NCBI RefSeq assembly: GCF_019703515.2
Contig: NC_059374.1
Span: 18,955,095 to 19,019,094, forward strand
Direction: 5' to 3'
DNA from: Myxocyprinus asiaticus
Lineage: Eukaryota; Chordata; Actinopteri; Cypriniformes; Catostomidae
DNA: 64,000 nucleotides
A program made the position numbers and the translations under genes. The notes beneath the pieces are model-generated. The model was given only the letters and a program-made list of their open reading frames with translations, was not told the DNA's origin and ran no database searches. Shown piece by piece: positions 60,841-64,000 of the stretch (position 1 is the stretch's first letter; every line of letters begins with the position of its first letter).

Positions 60841-63281
60841 TGTCACGTAATCCCCGTGTTTGCACTGACTTTTATGTTGAAATTCTTGTTTAGTTCCCAT
60901 GTTCCTGTTTCCTGTTAGTTTTTGTAGTCCTTTTGTAGTTTCATTTTGTGATTTATTTTCCCCTGATTGTTTCCACAGGTGTTCCTTGTTCCTTGTTTGC
61001 CCCTGTATATTTAAGCCCTTGTTTTTCTCATTTCCTTTGTCAGTCTTTGCATTTATTATGCGTTACTCTGTATGTTTGTTCCCCGTGTTTTGTTTCTGTA
61101 TGTTCTGAGTTACCTGGTTATCTTTTGTTTAATAAAAACGCTGCGTTTAGATCCTCCAACCTCTCCTGATTCGTTACAGAAAGACTGACCCTCCGAAATG
61201 GATCTAGCAGCGTGTTTTATCCAGTTGAGCTGAGCGAACCTTCCAATCAGGGAATATTCTCATCTTTAGCACCATTGCCAGACACACAGGATTTACCGAT
61301 TCCCACTTGAAATCCCTATATCAGATCCGCCTCATAGCTCACAAGTGGAGGGAATTGCCGGAGACCGGTGATCACACGTGGGAGGAATACATGGAGTTAA
61401 TCTTAGAGACATTCGCTTCTGAGGGTCCTCCCCTCTCAATCCCGGTTCCAGTTTCCGAGTCTCCACACCTCAGCCTGCTCCATGCCATGTCACAGCAATG
61501 CCTCAACCTGCTCCACACTATATCACGGCCAAACCTCAGCCCACTCCACGCCATGTCACAGCTACGCCTTAGTCTGCTCCACACCATGTCACCACCAAGT
61601 TTAAGTCTACTCCACGCCATACCACAGCCCAGCCTCCCACGGCCCTTGTTTCCAAGTTAATTTGTCCATCACTTATGTTGGTGCATAGGGTCTTCATGAT
61701 CCTTCCTCACAGCTTGTCAGTACCCACGCCTGCCACGGCCAACGAGCCAATGCCTGCCACGGCCAATGAGCCAACGCCTTCCACGGCCAACGTGCCAACG
61801 CCCACGCCTGCCACGGCCAATGAGCTGGAAGTCTCGTCCGTCCCAGAGCCAGCGTTGCCAGCCTCGTCCTTCCCAGAGCCAGCATTGCCAACTTCGGCCT
61901 CCTGGAGGAGGAGAAGGGCAAAGACTTGGAAATGAAAGCCTATGTTCACGACCACAGAGGTCGTTTCCACGTCTCTGCGTATGCCCATGACCACAGAGGT
62001 TGTTCCCGAGTCGCCACCCATGCTCACGACCACAGAGGTCGTTGCCCAGGTTCTACCCGGGCTCTTGACCGCGGAGGTCAATCCCCAGTCTCGGCCTGTA
62101 CTCTCCTCCACGGCCCTCAGCCCCAAGCCCTCCACGGCCTCTTCCTTTGAGCCCACGCCTGCTACGGCCAACGAGCTGGAAGCCTCGTCCATCCCAGAGC
62201 CAGTGTTGCCAGCCTCGTCCGTCCCAGAGCCAGTGTTGCCAACTTTGGCCTCCCAGAGGAGGAGGAGGAGAAAGGCTTTCATTTCCAAGTCTCGGCCCAT
62301 GTTCACAACCACAGAGGTCGTTTCCGAATCTCTGCCTACGCCCACGACCACAGAGGTTGTTCCCGAGTCTCCGCCCATGCCCACGACCACAGAGGCCATT
62401 CCCGAGTCTCCACCTATGCTCACGACCACAGAGGTCGTTCCCCAGTTTCAACCCGAGCTCTCGACCGCGGAGGTCGATCCCCAGTCTCAGCCTGTACTCT
62501 CCTCCATGGCCCTCAGCCCCGAGCCCTCCACGGCCCCTTCCTTCGAGCCCTCCACAGTCCCTTCCTTCGAGCCTTCCACTGCCTCTTCCTTCGAGCCTCC
62601 CTTGGCCCCGCCTTTCATGGCCTCATCCCTTGAGCCTTCCACTGCTCCGCCCCCAGAGTGTTCCACAGCTCTGCCTTCCATGGCTCCGCCCCCAGAGTCT
62701 TCCATGGCTCTGCCCGCTCCCACAGAGACTCCTCCTCCTGCGGCTCAACCCACTCCCCCGAGACTATTCCTCCTGCGGTTCCGCCTGCTCCCCCAGAGAC
62801 TATTCCTCCTACGGCCCAGCCCGCTCCCCCAGAGACTCCTCCTACAGCGGCTCCGCCGCCTGACCCTGTCCCTGTCCTGCGGCCGCCTGCCATGTCTCCT
62901 GACCCTATGTTGGCCCTGCGGCCACCTCCCAGGATTCCCGATCCTGTCTCGGCCCTGCGGCCGCCTCCCAGGACTCCTGACCCAGTCCCCACCTTGAGGT
63001 GGTCTCCCTGGTCTCCTGGCCGTCCACCTGATCTGCTCTGGTCTTCTTGGTCTTCTGGCCATCCGCCTGGTCTGCTCTGGTCTCCTGGCCGTCCGCCTGA
63101 TTGGCTCTGGTCTCCTGGTCACCCGCCTGTCACGTAATCCCTGTGTTTGCACTGACTTTTATGTTGAAATTCTTGTTTAGTTCCTATTTCCTGTTAGTTT
63201 TTGTAGTCCTTTTGTAGTAGTTTCATTTTATGATTGGTTTTCCCTGATTGTTTCCACAGGTGTTCCTTGTTTGCCCCTGTA
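60841..63281 (+). mobile_element. non-autonomous LTR element with a proline-rich repeat interior
   Basis: The 5' LTR (60841-61178, 338 bp) starts TGTCACGTAATCCC and ends TTCGTTACA. It has a TATA-like GTATATTTAAGCC near 61006 and AATAAAA at about 61131. A 154-bp direct copy of its first half, 63128-63281, marks a truncated 3' LTR. After the 5' LTR comes GAAAGACTGACC and an ATG (61196, MDLAACFIQLS then stop), a layout resembling the gag start of fish Ty3/gypsy elements. The rest of the interior is proline/threonine/serine-rich tandem repeats in shifting frames, with no gag, protease, RT or integrase motif. No purine tract precedes the 3' copy. Confidence 0.7.
61307..63137 (+). pseudogene. proline-rich repetitive reading frames inside the LTR element
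   Basis: Overlapping open frames at 61307-61660, 61675-61935, 61942-62997 and 62658-63137 look like one original sequence now split by frameshifts. The first begins MKSLYQIRLIAHKWRELPET, then shows repeated LLHAMSQ units. Next come repeated TPATANE units and PEPALPAS units. Then come 13-residue units of TTTEVVPESPPMP type with an exact 39-bp spacing (61950, 61989, 62028, 62067 and a second block from about 62306). The tail is PPxP-rich. A larger ~350-bp duplication relates about 61803 onward to about 62153 onward. Such text could be a low-complexity surface or linker protein, or simply repeat expansion. No domain is recognised. Confidence 0.5.
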
Positions 63282-63284
63282 AGC

Positions 63285-64000
63285 CAACAAGAAATTGTTT
63301 TGAATTATTCAGAACTTGGAAGCATTGTGATAATTACTTTCATTAGAAATTTCCCAACATAAACAGTTCGACTGTGCTTTTCACCTTTTAGGGACAATGA
63401 TTTATTTGGCCAATTCAGCTGTACTTGTGCAGAGCGTTGACATATGGCACTTTAATCATTCAGACAATATCCTATAAACATAAAGAAGAAATAAAAAGCA
63501 AAATACTTGTTATTAATTAACTTTCATATTAAAAATAATTACAGACATCAATTTTTTTTATTTTTATTAAAGAACCCATATTATGCTAATTTACAGGTTC
63601 ATAATTTTATTTTGGGGTCTACTAGAATAGGTTTACATGCTTTAATGTTCAAAAAACATTTTTTTTTTAGTAACTCAAGAACTTGTTGTAACATTAAACT
63701 TTAAAGATATTAATTGGAACTCTTTTGATAGAGAGTACATGACCAGATGTTGTTCCTGGCTTTTTGTCTGATTAATTACAGAAGCTGTAAAATAACTCTT
63801 TTGGCTGAACTTGATTCAATCGTGGACAGTGGTTCCATGTGTTCGAAATGAGTTTTCTTAAAATTATGTAATCCCAACACAAACACTTTGTGTAGAAAAA
63901 ACTTAGTAGAATTGGGTAAATCCAAAAAATTAGACATTTCAATGCAGTTCATATTATTCTCTTTTATTTATGTAGTAACTAGTGAAAGTGAATGTTAGCA
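63285..64000. other. right edge, nothing recognised
   Basis: AT-rich sequence without an identified exon, RNA gene or repeat. The open frame at 63507-63704 has no recognisable features. Confidence 0.5.

Noticed and set aside
61694..62451. Minus-strand frames of up to 240 residues (VVVGMGGDSGTTS-type repeats)
   Set aside because: They are the complement of the plus-strand 39-bp repeat array. The multiple-of-three repeat keeps all frames open, so they are not evidence of a minus-strand gene.

Overview
The window is vertebrate nuclear DNA, most likely from a cyprinid-type teleost. It is AT-rich, gene-poor and packed with transposable elements. The fish call rests on several repeat types: many TTAA-flanked short elements whose ends read AGGAATAGTTCACCC or close to it, several Tc1-like transposons, a tRNA-derived SINE and a 5S-rRNA-derived SINE, an L2-type LINE, a Tx1/L1-type LINE, and a DIRS-type tyrosine recombinase remnant. 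There are no bacterial features, and I found no tRNA, rRNA or CRISPR loci.

One cellular gene can be named with confidence. The last three coding exons of tyw1 (tRNA wybutosine-synthesizing protein 1) lie on the + strand at 3760-3870, 19220-19387 and 33174-33395. All three are phase 0, have GT/AG junctions, and end at the family C-terminus ISGC followed by TGA. The introns are 15.3 and 13.8 kb and are filled with repeats. The first 3.76 kb is also intron, so the rest of the gene lies to the left. Candidate polyadenylation signals sit at 34420 and 34479.

Layout: 1-33173 is tyw1 intron and exon sequence carrying hAT, Tc1 and TTAA elements. It includes a SINE with a perfect 16-bp target duplication (6188-6620), a degraded Tx1/L1-like LINE (about 11795-16640) that splits a second copy of an unclassified repeat, a hAT/Charlie-type MITE nested in a TTAA element (21973-22473), and DIRS and Tc1 remnants. 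From 34.5 to 54 kb is intergenic. It holds an IR/DR-type Tc1 element, a CCATGG-rich minisatellite, a short LTR element on the minus strand, a TTAA element with long inverted ends, a solo LTR with a 5-bp duplication, an L2-type LINE and a Tc1 element that has lost its first catalytic Asp.

At 54.1-54.83 kb a CpG-rich, apparently non-repetitive block ends in a strong splice donor. It may be the promoter and noncoding first exon of the next + strand gene. In mouse the neighbour in this position is Caln1, so caln1 is a hypothesis only. A possible second exon lies at 55859-56287. The right end (56.8-63.3 kb) contains a hAT-like element nested in a TTAA element, a Tc1-derived MITE, and an LTR-bounded element whose interior is a degenerate proline-rich tandem-repeat ORF instead of gag/pol.

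Apart from tyw1, every protein-like signal I could recognise is transposon-derived and broken. The items I find most worth checking are the proline-rich LTR element, the TTAA element that carries a captured coding segment, and the CpG-rich candidate exon.
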